Source: Rouxiella sp. S1S-2 (GTDB lineage Bacteria; Pseudomonadota; Gammaproteobacteria; Enterobacterales; Enterobacteriaceae). From it: a stretch of 64,000 nucleotides of DNA. The translations under genes and the position numbers were made by a program. Under the pieces are notes generated by a model. That model did not search any database. It worked only from the letters and a program-made list of their open reading frames with translations, and was not told the origin of the DNA. Shown here one piece after another: positions 1-8,344 of the stretch (positions within the stretch are counted from its first letter, which is position 1; each line of letters begins with the position of its first letter). The DNA lies in the NCBI RefSeq assembly GCF_009208105.1, contig NZ_WFKL01000001.1, positions 4,464,001 through 4,528,000 of the forward strand, read 5' to 3'.

Positions 1-660
1 CGCCTGCACGAAATGCTGCGGCGTTTTCAACCTTGCCACCCAGCTGTTGAACTCTAGGGTTAATTTATCCGTACTCAGTTGAGCAATATTTAATCCGGCA
101 TCATTAAACATGTGCAGCCACTCGCCGGTAGAATAACTTCTCACGTGTGAGGTATCGCGCAGTTTCTCGACGGTTTGCAGGTAGATATCCAGGACCGGAT
201 GCCCCGGTGAACAGGTATCCATCATCACGACGTTGCCACCCGGCTTTAAAATGCGGCGTACTTCCCGCAGCGCCCGCCCCACGTCGTGCCAGTGATGGGC
301 TGAATAACGGCTGATAACAATATCCACGCTGGCGTCCGCAAAAGGCAAGACTTCGGCATATCCCTGCTGTACCTCTATATTGGTCAGTCCTTTATCCGTC
401 GCAGCGTGCTCGACCACTGCCAGCATCTCCGCAGACAAATCATAGGCAATAACTTTTTTGGCAAATCTGGCAGCGGTGAAGCTAGCGTGCCCTGCCCCGC
501 AGCCTAAATCCACCACCACGGCGTCGGAGAATGGCGCAAGCAGAGTCGCCAGTTTTTCCAAATCGGCCCCCTGCGCGTGAACCTTGCTGGTTAAATAATT
601 ATGGGCGTTTGGGCTGAACTGGTGACTAACACTCTGCGTATGGCTATTTTTGTTATCCAT
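1..660 (-). CDS. Class I SAM-dependent methyltransferase (3' end outside window)
   Basis: The reading frame is open from an ATG at 660 to the window edge (220 codons), so the C-terminus is missing. Near residue 48 it has VVVDLGCGAGHASFTA, the glycine-rich motif I of class I methyltransferases, followed by an acidic motif (AYDLS) and a later LKPGG turn typical of the UbiE/Methyltransf_11 group. It probably transfers a methyl group from SAM to a small molecule; the substrate cannot be read from sequence. It is divergent from the XRE regulator at 787, which is likely to control it. Confidence 0.85.
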   Translation of the reverse strand, partial: MDNKNSHTQSVSHQFSPNAHNYLTSKVHAQGADLEKLATLLAPFSDAVVVDLGCGAGHASFTAARFAKKVIAYDLSAEMLAVVEHAATDKGLTNIEVQQGYAEVLPFADASVDIVISRYSAHHWHDVGRALREVRRILKPGGNVVMMDTCSPGHPVLDIYLQTVEKLRDTSHVRSYSTGEWLHMFNDAGLNIAQLSTDKLTLEFNSWVARLKTPQHFVQA

Positions 661-786
661 GGGCTTCTCTTCTTTCGATAGATGATGAACTCAAAAACAC
701 TCTATACTGCGTTTTATACGGGTACAATATGACCATTTATACTGGTATGAGTCACTTCCTGCTTACCGGCAATGAACGAGTAAATC

Positions 787-1584
787 ATGACTTCTTTAGA
801 CCTTTTAAGCGGACCGAAAGCACTGGGCGCATTTTTACGTGCTCACCGAGAAAGGACTTCTCCAGAAATGGTGGGACTGCCGCACTCAACGAGGCGTCGC
901 ACCAGTGGCCTGCGCCGCGAAGAGCTGGCGCAAATCAGCGGGATCAGCACCACCTGGTACACCTGGATTGAACAAGGCAGAGACGTTTCAATTTCAGCCA
1001 CTACCTTGAGCAGGCTGGCGCAGGCGCTGCGTTTGCAGCCGGCCGAAGAGGACTATTTGTTTAGTCTGGCAGGCGTTAAAAACCCTCAGGAGCCCGCTCA
1101 TGCACCGACCGTTTCTGAGCATCTTGCACAGTGCATTCACCAGCTTAACTGCCCCGGCTATCTGATTGACAGCTGCTGGAACATGCTGGCCTGGAATACC
1201 CAGGCCGAGCAGCTTTTTCAGGGCTGGTTAGACAATGAGGAACACCCCAACTTACTGCGTTTTGTGTTTCTTCACCCGCTGGCACGCACGCTGCTGGTTA
1301 ACTGGGAAGCGCGCGCAAAGCGGAGTGTGGCCGAGTTTAGGGCCGAAACCAGCCACTATGCACATTCTGAGGCTATCCGCCAATTAGTGATAAATTTACG
1401 TCAGCAGAGCAGCGAGTTTGACAAGTGGTGGGCGCAGCAGGAAGTGCTGGCGCGAGAAGGCGGAGAAAGGCGCTTTGAACATCCTCAACGTGGACCTGTG
1501 CGCTATCTGCAACAAACATTTTTACCCTCAGGAAACAGTGAGTTAAGGATGGTGATGTTGATAGAACAACCGCCTGCAGGATAA
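787..1584 (+). CDS. XRE-family regulator with MmyB-like ligand domain
   Basis: 265 aa. Residues about 10-80 form an HTH_XRE domain containing SGLRREELAQISGISTTWYT, the signature of the MmyB-type regulators. The remaining about 180 residues resemble the PAS-like MmyB ligand-binding domain (LIDSCWNMLAWN, then a VNWEARAKRSVAEFR-type helix). Such proteins often repress a neighbouring oxidoreductase or transferase gene. The divergent methyltransferase 127 bp away is the obvious target, which is inference. Confidence 0.85.
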   Translation: MTSLDLLSGPKALGAFLRAHRERTSPEMVGLPHSTRRRTSGLRREELAQISGISTTWYTWIEQGRDVSISATTLSRLAQALRLQPAEEDYLFSLAGVKNPQEPAHAPTVSEHLAQCIHQLNCPGYLIDSCWNMLAWNTQAEQLFQGWLDNEEHPNLLRFVFLHPLARTLLVNWEARAKRSVAEFRAETSHYAHSEAIRQLVINLRQQSSEFDKWWAQQEVLAREGGERRFEHPQRGPVRYLQQTFLPSGNSELRMVMLIEQPPAG

Positions 1585-1680
1585 GTCGGTTAGCGGCTTC
1601 ACCTCGCTTCATTGACATCCCTTTAGCGAATATGTGAGTGTGAGTCTCATGCTATAGGCCAAAGGATGGAGAAAGGAAGT

Positions 1681-2232
1681 ATGACGAGCCGTCTGATTTT
1701 TCAGAATGAAAGTTTGGAAATACGTTTGCCGACGGAGCTGGAAGCGCCGCTGCATTTTGAGGCCATTCAAGCATCTATTGATGATATCTCAGCCTGGGAG
1801 AGCTGGTGCACCGCAGGCTACAGCCTGGAAGACAGCCGCACTTATCTGCTCGACTCCTATGTTAAACGTCAGCGCGGGATAGAATACCGCTTTTGCCTGT
1901 TTGATCTGGCCAGTGGGAAAATTGTCGGCTCAATTGCGTTAAATCGTATTGTTCATGAATATAAAACGGCCAATATAGGATACTGGATACGCAGCGATTT
2001 CACCGGCCGTTCATTGGCGGTTACCGCCGTTAAAGCGTTGGCCCGTTTCGCGTTTGATGAGTTATCCATGACACGTTTGGAAATTGTGGCGATGGAAAAA
2101 AACCACCGCAGCCGTCGGGTTGCAGAAAAGGTCGGGGCCTTTGACGAAGGCCTGCACCGCAATCGCCTTTATTATCAGGGAAACCCCGTAAACGCCTGGT
2201 TATATTCGCTGATACCCGGCGATTTGGCGTAA
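1681..2232 (+). CDS. GNAT acetyltransferase, RimJ/RimL type
   Basis: 183 aa. The N-terminal pattern LIFQNESLEIRLPTELEA and the distal block EIVAMEKNHRSRRVAEKVGA fit the RimJ/RimL/SpeG-like Acetyltransf_3 fold that uses acetyl-CoA on protein N-termini or small amines. The substrate is unknown. The start at 1681 is preceded by AAAGGAAG; an in-frame ATG at 1666 would add five residues and cannot be excluded. It stands alone, 82 bp after the regulator and 37 bp before the sulfurtransferase. Confidence 0.8.
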   Translation: MTSRLIFQNESLEIRLPTELEAPLHFEAIQASIDDISAWESWCTAGYSLEDSRTYLLDSYVKRQRGIEYRFCLFDLASGKIVGSIALNRIVHEYKTANIGYWIRSDFTGRSLAVTAVKALARFAFDELSMTRLEIVAMEKNHRSRRVAEKVGAFDEGLHRNRLYYQGNPVNAWLYSLIPGDLA

Positions 2233-2269
2233 ATTCGGCACTTAAATGTTGACACAGGATCAGGAAATA

Positions 2270-3109
2270 ATGAGTTCATCTATCGTATCAACCGACTGGC
2301 TGGCTTCACACCTCAACGAACCTAGCCTGGTTATTATCGATTGCCGTAAATCTAAACCTGGCATCACTCCGGCGATTGATTTCCATGGAAAATATCTTGC
2401 CGAACACATTCCCGGGGCTATTTATGTTGAGGTCGATGATATCTCTGACTGTAGTACCGGTCTGCCCCACATGCTGCCCACTGCCGAAGCATTCAGCCAA
2501 TCAATGAGCGAACGCGGCATCAGCAATGACAGTTCGATTATTCTCTACGATGAAGGCGACTTGTTTAGCGCGCCGCGCGTGTGGTGGATGCTGAAAAGCT
2601 TTGGTGCGGCCAGCGTACGCATTCTCGACGGCGGGCTGAACGCCTGGGTCAAGGAAGGAAAAACCGTCGAAGCCGGTGAGAATGTTCTGCCTACAGCGAC
2701 CTTCACCGCCACACTGCCGGGTGAAGTGGTGGTCAGCGCCGACCAGGTGAAACAGGCTATTGGTAAGGTGCAAATCATTGATGCGCGTTCGCTTGGGCGT
2801 TTCAAGGGCGAATTGCCAGAACCCCGTCCGGGTCTGCACGGCGGTCATATTCCCGGTAGCCTCAGCGTGCCCTTTACTGAACTCACCCAAGACGGGCAAA
2901 TAAAATCACCGCAGGCGCTGGAAGAGACCTTTATTCGTCTTGGCGTGGCGCTAAATCAGCCGACTATTGCCAGCTGCGGTTCGGGTGTAACGGCGGCGGC
3001 GCTCCTGTTTGGGCTGCATTTGCTGGGTTCAGAAGAGGTGAAGATTTATGACGGCTCGTGGGCCCAATGGGGTGATATTAACGAAGATTACCCCATTGAA
3101 ACGCACTAA
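2270..3109 (+). CDS. sseA: 3-mercaptopyruvate/thiosulfate sulfurtransferase
   Basis: 279 aa, close to the usual SseA length, with two rhodanese domains in tandem (about 10-130 and 160-275). The second holds the active-site loop CGSGVTAA, the CG[ST]GVTA form found in SseA rather than in GlpE. It moves sulfur from 3-mercaptopyruvate to cyanide or thiols in the cytoplasm. The start ATG at 2270 has AGGAAATA just upstream; the in-frame ATG at 2246 lacks one. Confidence 0.85.
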   Translation: MSSSIVSTDWLASHLNEPSLVIIDCRKSKPGITPAIDFHGKYLAEHIPGAIYVEVDDISDCSTGLPHMLPTAEAFSQSMSERGISNDSSIILYDEGDLFSAPRVWWMLKSFGAASVRILDGGLNAWVKEGKTVEAGENVLPTATFTATLPGEVVVSADQVKQAIGKVQIIDARSLGRFKGELPEPRPGLHGGHIPGSLSVPFTELTQDGQIKSPQALEETFIRLGVALNQPTIASCGSGVTAAALLFGLHLLGSEEVKIYDGSWAQWGDINEDYPIETH

Positions 3110-3126
3110 CGACCTTTGAGACCGAC

Positions 3127-3156
3127 CGTTTGTGCAGGCCAGCACCTGCGCAAACG
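3127..3156. terminator. Hairpin between convergent genes
   Basis: Twelve-base arms (CGTTTGTGCAGG and CCTGCGCAAACG, one G-U pair) around a 6-base loop lie between the stops of the sulfurtransferase and the SDR gene. There is no T-run on either side, so a weak bidirectional terminator or RNA 3'-end stabiliser is inferred. Confidence 0.5.
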
Positions 3157-3167
3157 TCAAAAACGGC

Positions 3168-3935
3168 TTAGAGCACCATACCGCCAGAAACTTCAATGCG
3201 TTGCCCGTTGACCCAGCGATTATCCTCAGAAAGCAGTGAGGCGATCATGGGGCCAATATCATCAGGCAACCCCGGCCGCCCCAGAGCCGTCATGTTCGAC
3301 ACCCTTTTATTGACCTCTGGATTATCACGCACAATACCGCCGCTAAAATCAGTTTGGACGGCTCCCGGTGCGACGGTATTGGCGGTAATTCGCCGCTCGC
3401 CCAACTCTTTGGCAAGATAACGCGTGAATACTTCGAGTGCGCCTTTCATAGCGGCATAAGGCCCGCTATCAGGCACGCTGACGCGCGTGAGGCCGCTGGA
3501 GATATTCACGATGCGCCCGCCGTTATTGATAATCGGCAGCAGTTGCTGGGTTAGAAAAAATACCCCTTTAAAATTGACCTGATAAATCAGGTCAAGCTCG
3601 GCCTCGCTGGTTTTGGCAATCGAGTTGTGGTGAGAAATACCGGCGTTATTGACTAAATAATCGAGTCGATCGCGCCCCATCTCAGTCAATGCGGTTTGCA
3701 CCTGGCCAATAAAACCGGCAAAGGTGGCGCTGTTGGCGGTATCAAGCTGCAGGGCAATAGCCTGAGCCCCTGCAACCCTTGCGGCTTCAACCACTTTTTC
3801 TGCTTCGGTCAGATTGGTGTTATAGGTGAAAATACTGCGTACGCCACGCGCCGCAAGAGCCAGCACAGTGCTTCGTCCAAGCCCCCGGCTGCCGCCGGTT
3901 ACCAGCGCAATCGGTTGTGAAAAAGTAGTAGTCAT
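3168..3935 (-). CDS. Short-chain dehydrogenase/reductase
   Basis: 255 aa, classical SDR length. It shows the nucleotide-binding motif TGGSRGLG near residue 12, NNAG at about 92, the catalytic Ser region (NISSG) and a YAAMK Tyr-Lys pair near residue 158, so it should be an active NAD(P)-dependent oxidoreductase. The start at 3935 follows GAGGATAACGCC; a longer frame to 3980 has no ribosome site. It is divergent from the AraC regulator at 4088, a common arrangement in which that regulator activates the SDR gene. The substrate is unknown. Confidence 0.88.
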   Translation of the reverse strand: MTTTFSQPIALVTGGSRGLGRSTVLALAARGVRSIFTYNTNLTEAEKVVEAARVAGAQAIALQLDTANSATFAGFIGQVQTALTEMGRDRLDYLVNNAGISHHNSIAKTSEAELDLIYQVNFKGVFFLTQQLLPIINNGGRIVNISSGLTRVSVPDSGPYAAMKGALEVFTRYLAKELGERRITANTVAPGAVQTDFSGGIVRDNPEVNKRVSNMTALGRPGLPDDIGPMIASLLSEDNRWVNGQRIEVSGGMVL

Positions 3936-4087
3936 GGCGTTATCCTCATTGCGGTGAGTCCCCTCACCCGGTTTGAGCATAAATCATAGAGCGCGACGCG
4001 GCGCTCGCCCATGCCGAAAGCCAGCCTATTCTTGCCTAATTCCACCTCCCGCGATAAGTTAAAATCATAGTTTTACGGAGGCATGCG

Positions 4088-4987
4088 ATGACTGACATGA
4101 AACAATTGCGCGAAGCTGTCGAGCAGGCAATAGCGCAGCGAGGAAATATCAGCCCCTGTTACACCGAGGCTGAGGGCATGATCCTGCTGAAGTCGCAAAC
4201 GCATCGCCATCCTATGCACTTAATTCATAAGCCTGCGCTATGCATCGTGGCGCAGGGAGAGAAATGGACCAGCTTTGGTGACGAACGTCTTTACTACCGA
4301 GCAGGTGAGGCCATGTTAGTCAGCGTAGAGATGCCAGGCGCCAGTCAGGTGGTGGAGGCCAGCGCCGAAGCATCCTATCTTAGTGTCGTGGTCGAGTTGG
4401 ACTTGGCTATTATGAACGACGTTTACCAGCAAATGGCTTCTCCCCCCGAGCCAGACCCCGGTTCAAAAAATGCGGCTCAGGTTATTCAACTCTCCCCGCG
4501 CCTCATTGAGTGCGTATTGCGTGCCTTAAAACTCCTTAACTCTCCGGAAGCTATCCCACTTCTCTATCCGGGCCTGATGAGAGAATTATGCTATTGGCTA
4601 CTTACGGGTCCGCACGGCCCATTGCTGGCAACCACCTTGCTGGGAGGAGAGCGCAATCATAGACTGCTCGAGGCGGTACACGTGCTGCGAAAAAACTTTA
4701 ATAAAACGCTGCGTATTGACACGCTTGCCGGTGTCGCGGGACTCAGCCCCACGGCTTTTCATCGGCACTTCAGGGTGATGACGTCAATGACGCCGGGCCA
4801 ATTTCAGAAAAAAATTAGATTACTGGAGGCGCGCCGGCTGTTGCTTTCAGGCGCTACGTCGGCAGAAAGCGTGGCTTTTCAGGTGGGTTATGCCAGTCCT
4901 TCACAGTTTAGTCGTGAATATGCTCGGCTATTTGGTGCGCCGCCCCGTCGCGACATCGTCAACTTGCAGGCCCAGCTCAGGGAATAG
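4088..4987 (+). CDS. AraC-family transcriptional regulator
   Basis: 299 aa. The N-terminal AraC_N-type cupin domain (HRHPMHLIHKPALCIVAQGEK) is followed by two C-terminal helix-turn-helix units; the second reads VAFQVGYASPSQFSREYARLFG, the usual AraC signature. Overall it resembles the YqhC group, which senses reactive aldehydes and activates aldehyde reductases, fitting its divergent SDR partner. The effector is inferred from that resemblance only. Confidence 0.87.
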   Translation: MTDMKQLREAVEQAIAQRGNISPCYTEAEGMILLKSQTHRHPMHLIHKPALCIVAQGEKWTSFGDERLYYRAGEAMLVSVEMPGASQVVEASAEASYLSVVVELDLAIMNDVYQQMASPPEPDPGSKNAAQVIQLSPRLIECVLRALKLLNSPEAIPLLYPGLMRELCYWLLTGPHGPLLATTLLGGERNHRLLEAVHVLRKNFNKTLRIDTLAGVAGLSPTAFHRHFRVMTSMTPGQFQKKIRLLEARRLLLSGATSAESVAFQVGYASPSQFSREYARLFGAPPRRDIVNLQAQLRE

Positions 4988-5014
4988 TTCGACTATATTT
5001 TGGGTTTTGTGGGC

Positions 5015-5042
5015 AAAAAAAAAGCCCGCACGAGGTACGGGC
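5015..5042 (-). terminator. Rho-independent terminator of agp
   Basis: Stem GCCCG...CGGGC followed on the minus strand by an uninterrupted run of nine T. It works only for leftward transcription, i.e. agp or the small RNA candidate, not for the AraC gene. Confidence 0.8.
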
Positions 5043-5103
5043 AGAACAAACTGGTCTATCAGAGAGAGTATGCTTTCTTCTGGGTCTTTCTAACCCACAC
5101 TCT
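5015..5103 (-). ncRNA. Candidate small RNA or processed agp 3' UTR
   Basis: Reading on the minus strand, a nested hairpin (outer AGAGT/ACTCT, inner TGGGT/ACCCA) at 5065-5103 is followed by a spacer and by a GCCCG/CGGGC stem at 5024-5042 that runs into nine T residues (5015-5023). The block starts 73 bp behind the agp stop codon and is too structured to be only a terminator. It could be an Hfq-type sRNA with its own promoter or one cut from the agp mRNA. I do not recognise the family. Confidence 0.35.
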
Positions 5104-5175
5104 ATAACAAATAAATAACAAATTCGTCACTTAAATATCATTAAATAAGAGCCAGCTTGTTTTATCAGAAAAAAA

Positions 5176-6477
5176 TCAGCTTTTTAAGCCTTCCTGTACC
5201 ACCTGATTAAAGGTTTCTGCTGAGCAAAATCCTTTACTATCAATAGGACAGCCTTCAGCTTGTAACACCACTTTGTGCATCGGGCTTTTTAAGCTATACG
5301 TGCTGCCGTTGCGGATCTGCAGAGCCGTTGGATAAACGTACTCAATTTTCATCAGATCTTTATTGGTTTTCTTGTCATGCCAGCGTTGGAATACCACGGC
5401 TCCGGCAATCGGCGTACGCTCGTATTGGCCCGGCAGCGTGAAGTTTTTGATTTTCAGCGCCGACAGGAATGCGGCGATGTTTGAATCGTGGCCTACGAGC
5501 AGGGTTACGCGAGCCTGTTGAGCGGCGTGCTGATCGTCGGTTTTAGCCAGCGATTTATCGAGCACACCAGACATAAAGGTCAGCGTAGTCGCCGCCGCGT
5601 TTTTACCAATCTGCGGTGAGCTAAAAATGGCCTGTTGATCGGCATTTTTAAACTCTTCGACCTGGCGCCACTGTTCAGGCGTGGTAATTTTGCCCCACGC
5701 CACGTCTTTAGCTGGCAGGCCTTCATAATATTGCAGCATGAAGGCATCACTGATACCGGTCCCCAGTGACAGCGGACCAGAGATGCCTGGCTCTTTGCCC
5801 TGATTCACCACCAGCTTAGAAGGCTGCGTGCTCAGGTCGCACACTTTATCTTCTTTACAGGTTTTCGAGTTTTGGAAATCCATGACCTTGGCAACCAGCG
5901 CGTAATTAGGTTTCAAACGCTTGTTCAAGCCATCAAGACCGCCCTCACCGGCAAGTTTATCGGTCGCGCTAATGGCATCAGATCTGAATTGATCGGTCAC
6001 GTCGGCGGTAATGATCGGGTTAAACACCGGATCCATTTTCCCCACTTCAACACGGTTTACCACAGGAAGTTCGCAGCCCGGAAAAGCGCCGATAAGGAAA
6101 TGCTTGGCGGTATCAATGGTGCGCGGCAGGCTGTTGGCATAGGTGAAGACTTCACCGGCCTGTGGACAGCCTTTCGCTGGCAGCAGTTTATTTTGCGCTA
6201 ACCACAGGCGGTAGTACCCACCAACGTGCTCTTCAACTTTCCCGCCCTTCGGCGTTAATAATCCACCTTCAGTATTCCATACCGGCCAGGTGCGGGTAGT
6301 CGCGTTGCCCAATGCATTGTTGTAGTTGGCCAAAGGGGCGCGAATGCTGTGACGGCTGAAAATGAGCACCTGCTGTAGCTCAAGATTATTTTCTGCGGCA
6401 ACGGCGGCGGCAGGCAGCGATGCCGATACCAGGCAAGCCAGGGTGCTCAATAGCGCATAGCGGGAAAATCTTTTCAC
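5176..6477 (-). CDS. agp: Periplasmic glucose-1-phosphatase
   Basis: 433 aa with a Sec signal peptide (about 28 residues ending AAAVAA). It belongs to the histidine acid phosphatases: the phospho-accepting motif is RHSIRAP at residues 42-48 and the proton-donor region is GHDSNIA near residue 340. The HD-SNIA form and the long match to E. coli Agp (YANSLPRTIDTA, ERTPIAGAVVFQRWHD, GCPIDSKGFC) separate it from AppA phytase. It frees glucose from glucose-1-phosphate in the periplasm. A perfect palindrome sits 26 bp upstream of the start. Confidence 0.92.
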   Translation of the reverse strand: MKRFSRYALLSTLACLVSASLPAAAVAAENNLELQQVLIFSRHSIRAPLANYNNALGNATTRTWPVWNTEGGLLTPKGGKVEEHVGGYYRLWLAQNKLLPAKGCPQAGEVFTYANSLPRTIDTAKHFLIGAFPGCELPVVNRVEVGKMDPVFNPIITADVTDQFRSDAISATDKLAGEGGLDGLNKRLKPNYALVAKVMDFQNSKTCKEDKVCDLSTQPSKLVVNQGKEPGISGPLSLGTGISDAFMLQYYEGLPAKDVAWGKITTPEQWRQVEEFKNADQQAIFSSPQIGKNAAATTLTFMSGVLDKSLAKTDDQHAAQQARVTLLVGHDSNIAAFLSALKIKNFTLPGQYERTPIAGAVVFQRWHDKKTNKDLMKIEYVYPTALQIRNGSTYSLKSPMHKVVLQAEGCPIDSKGFCSAETFNQVVQEGLKS

Positions 6478-6502
6478 GTGTAACTCTCCTGTTGTTATAA
6501 AT

Positions 6503-6534
6503 AATTATCTATAACCAGATAGTTATAGATAATT
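6503..6534. promoter_or_regulatory. Perfect 13-bp inverted repeat upstream of agp
   Basis: Arms AATTATCTATAAC and GTTATAGATAATT are exact complements separated by six bases. The element is 26-57 bp before the agp start, where a regulator could overlap the promoter or a 5' UTR hairpin could form. Function is inferred from position and symmetry. Confidence 0.5.
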
Positions 6535-6676
6535 TGCTATCAAATTATTGTTTGAGTGTTGCCATAAAGTTTATAGCGGGTATTGCATGACAAAAACAAG
6601 GAAAATCAAGCATAAAGGATCAGGCTGTGGCAGAGGGAGATCTGGCTCACAGCACTGATTTAACAGGAGATATGAC

Positions 6677-7282
6677 TTAAAATTGAAATCTTAACCAGGC
6701 AAAGAAAACGTTGCCGTTATTATGCGTACCAGGGATATAGGTCGCCTGGAAGGTGAGGCGCTCGTAGCCAACTGATGCCAAAGGCAATATCAAAGGTAAA
6801 GGCACATAGTCGTAGTTGTTACGTGCCGTCACCGCCGCCGTATAGCCTAAGCCAAGTTTGAAGTCTTGACCTTGAATCGGACGCCAAATTTTTTCGTAGC
6901 CATAGCCACCGATAGGCTCCCATTTGTTAAAGGAATCCTTGAAGGCCATAAAATAGAGGCCGTGCCAGTCACCGTTTTCATCATAGCGCGAAATACCGTA
7001 ACCCCCGCCCCAAGGACGTTCGTTGTACTTGTCGATTTTCTCGCGATCATACGTTGCGCGGTTATGCCAGGTAATCGCCGGCAAATACAGGTCATGATTG
7101 GGCGACGCACTCCAAGTAGTCGACACATCATTTTTCCACGACGCCCACCAGCCATTAAAGCCTGGCTGTTGTGTCGCACTAGACGTTGCTGTTACCGGTG
7201 TTGAATTATCGGCCATCACTGATGTTGTAAACAGAGAGAGTACGATAAGTAATGTACTGCTTATTCTTTTAAAAATACCCAT
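6677..7282 (-). CDS. pagP: Lipid A palmitoyltransferase
   Basis: 201 aa with a signal peptide to about residue 25. The mature part is an eight-stranded outer-membrane barrel ending in Phe (LRFQF), as expected for Bam-dependent insertion. The PagP catalytic set is visible: His in [14 protein letters not shown] and Asp-Ser in [10 protein letters not shown]. It moves palmitate from phospholipid to lipid A, raising resistance to cationic peptides. In relatives it is PhoP/Q controlled; I could not confirm a correctly spaced PhoP box in the AT-rich upstream region 7283-7491. Confidence 0.93.
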   Translation of the reverse strand: MGIFKRISSTLLIVLSLFTTSVMADNSTPVTATSSATQQPGFNGWWASWKNDVSTTWSASPNHDLYLPAITWHNRATYDREKIDKYNERPWGGGYGISRYDENGDWHGLYFMAFKDSFNKWEPIGGYGYEKIWRPIQGQDFKLGLGYTAAVTARNNYDYVPLPLILPLASVGYERLTFQATYIPGTHNNGNVFFAWLRFQF

Positions 7283-7491
7283 ACAAATATTCTTCTAACG
7301 AGCTTCATTTAATTATTTCGGTACTTAATAATAACCTAATGTTGCTCTAAAAATACTAAATGACGCATTAATAAAAATTAAATTAAACCCATCTTATTGA
7401 TTTAACATCATTTAACTTAACACCCTTAACTGTAAATTAAGATAAATCACGCACACTGAACGGTTTGATATTTACACAATCCTTATCAAAC

Positions 7492-7510
7492 AATAATGAT
7501 AATCAATATG
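7492..7510. promoter_or_regulatory. Fur-box-like sequence
   Basis: AATAATGATAATCAATATG matches the 19-base Fur consensus at 16 positions by eye. It lies about 210 bp upstream of pagP and 33 bp behind the importer permease, so which gene it would serve is unclear. The AT-rich background raises the chance of coincidence. Confidence 0.3.
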
Positions 7511-7543
7511 AGAATATTATTAATTATGAGGGATTTTTACCCA

Positions 7544-8314
7544 TTACTCGCTGGGCGAAAGGATATTTCCTTTCATATGCTTACCCCTTCTTGAGAAGCA
7601 CCAAAGCGGAAAAGGCAGTGTAGAAATGAGCAGGATCCAAAGCAGAGAATAGACCGAGTCGACGCCGTCATTTTGCAGATTTATAAACAGTTTTACCGGG
7701 ATACCCTGCGGGAAATAGCAAAATACCATCACTATACCGAACTCCCCGATAACCCTGACCCACGCAATAGCCAGCCCAGTAGCCAGTCCTCTTGATGCTA
7801 TCGGCAGCGTCAATTTGGTCAGAATATTCCACCGCGAGGCACCCAGGGTTTTACCTGCTTCTTCAACATCGGCAGGCACGCCTTCAAACGCTGCTCGCGC
7901 CGACATCACGAAATAGGGAAGCGCACCATAGATCTGAGCTAATACAAAGGCACCGGCATTATTGGTTAGTGAAACCCCCAAACGAGAAAGGCCTTCCCCC
8001 AGACTGCCGTAGGGCCCGTAAACCGAAACCAGCAGGATCCCCATGGCCAACGGCGGCGTCAGTAAAGGGACCATCACTGCCGCCTCAACCCACGCACGCC
8101 ATCGGCTTTCACTGCGCGCCATCCACAGCGCCAGCGGAATACCCATCACCACGATTATGGGTATCGCGATGGCACTCAGCCCCAGCGAAATGCTAACCGA
8201 GTGCCAGTCGCCATAGGCCAGATGAAATCCGCGCCACGGCGTAACCGAGATAAGCGTGAGGAAGGGGATGGCTAACAGGGCAAGGGCCGGAATAGCTAAC
8301 CACAGACTTAACAT
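7544..8314 (-). CDS. ABC permease, molybdate/tungstate type (WtpB/ModB-like)
   Basis: 256 aa with about six membrane segments. The cytoplasmic loop EEAGKTLGASRWNILTKLTLP is the EAA motif that docks on the ATPase. The motif and length fit the ModB/WtpB family. It follows the binding-protein gene by 30 bp in one transcription unit. No ATP-binding subunit is encoded next to it, so the pair must borrow one or be non-functional. Confidence 0.82.
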   Translation of the reverse strand: MLSLWLAIPALALLAIPFLTLISVTPWRGFHLAYGDWHSVSISLGLSAIAIPIIVVMGIPLALWMARSESRWRAWVEAAVMVPLLTPPLAMGILLVSVYGPYGSLGEGLSRLGVSLTNNAGAFVLAQIYGALPYFVMSARAAFEGVPADVEEAGKTLGASRWNILTKLTLPIASRGLATGLAIAWVRVIGEFGIVMVFCYFPQGIPVKLFINLQNDGVDSVYSLLWILLISTLPFPLWCFSRRGKHMKGNILSPSE

Positions 8315-8344
8315 CCGGCGTCACCTCTTTGTGGGTAATTTGGC

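Noticed and set aside
7283..7480. PhoP-box-like GTTAA repeats upstream of pagP
   Set aside because: The direct repeat period is 10, not 11, and the hexamers deviate from GTTTA; the region is simply AT-rich.
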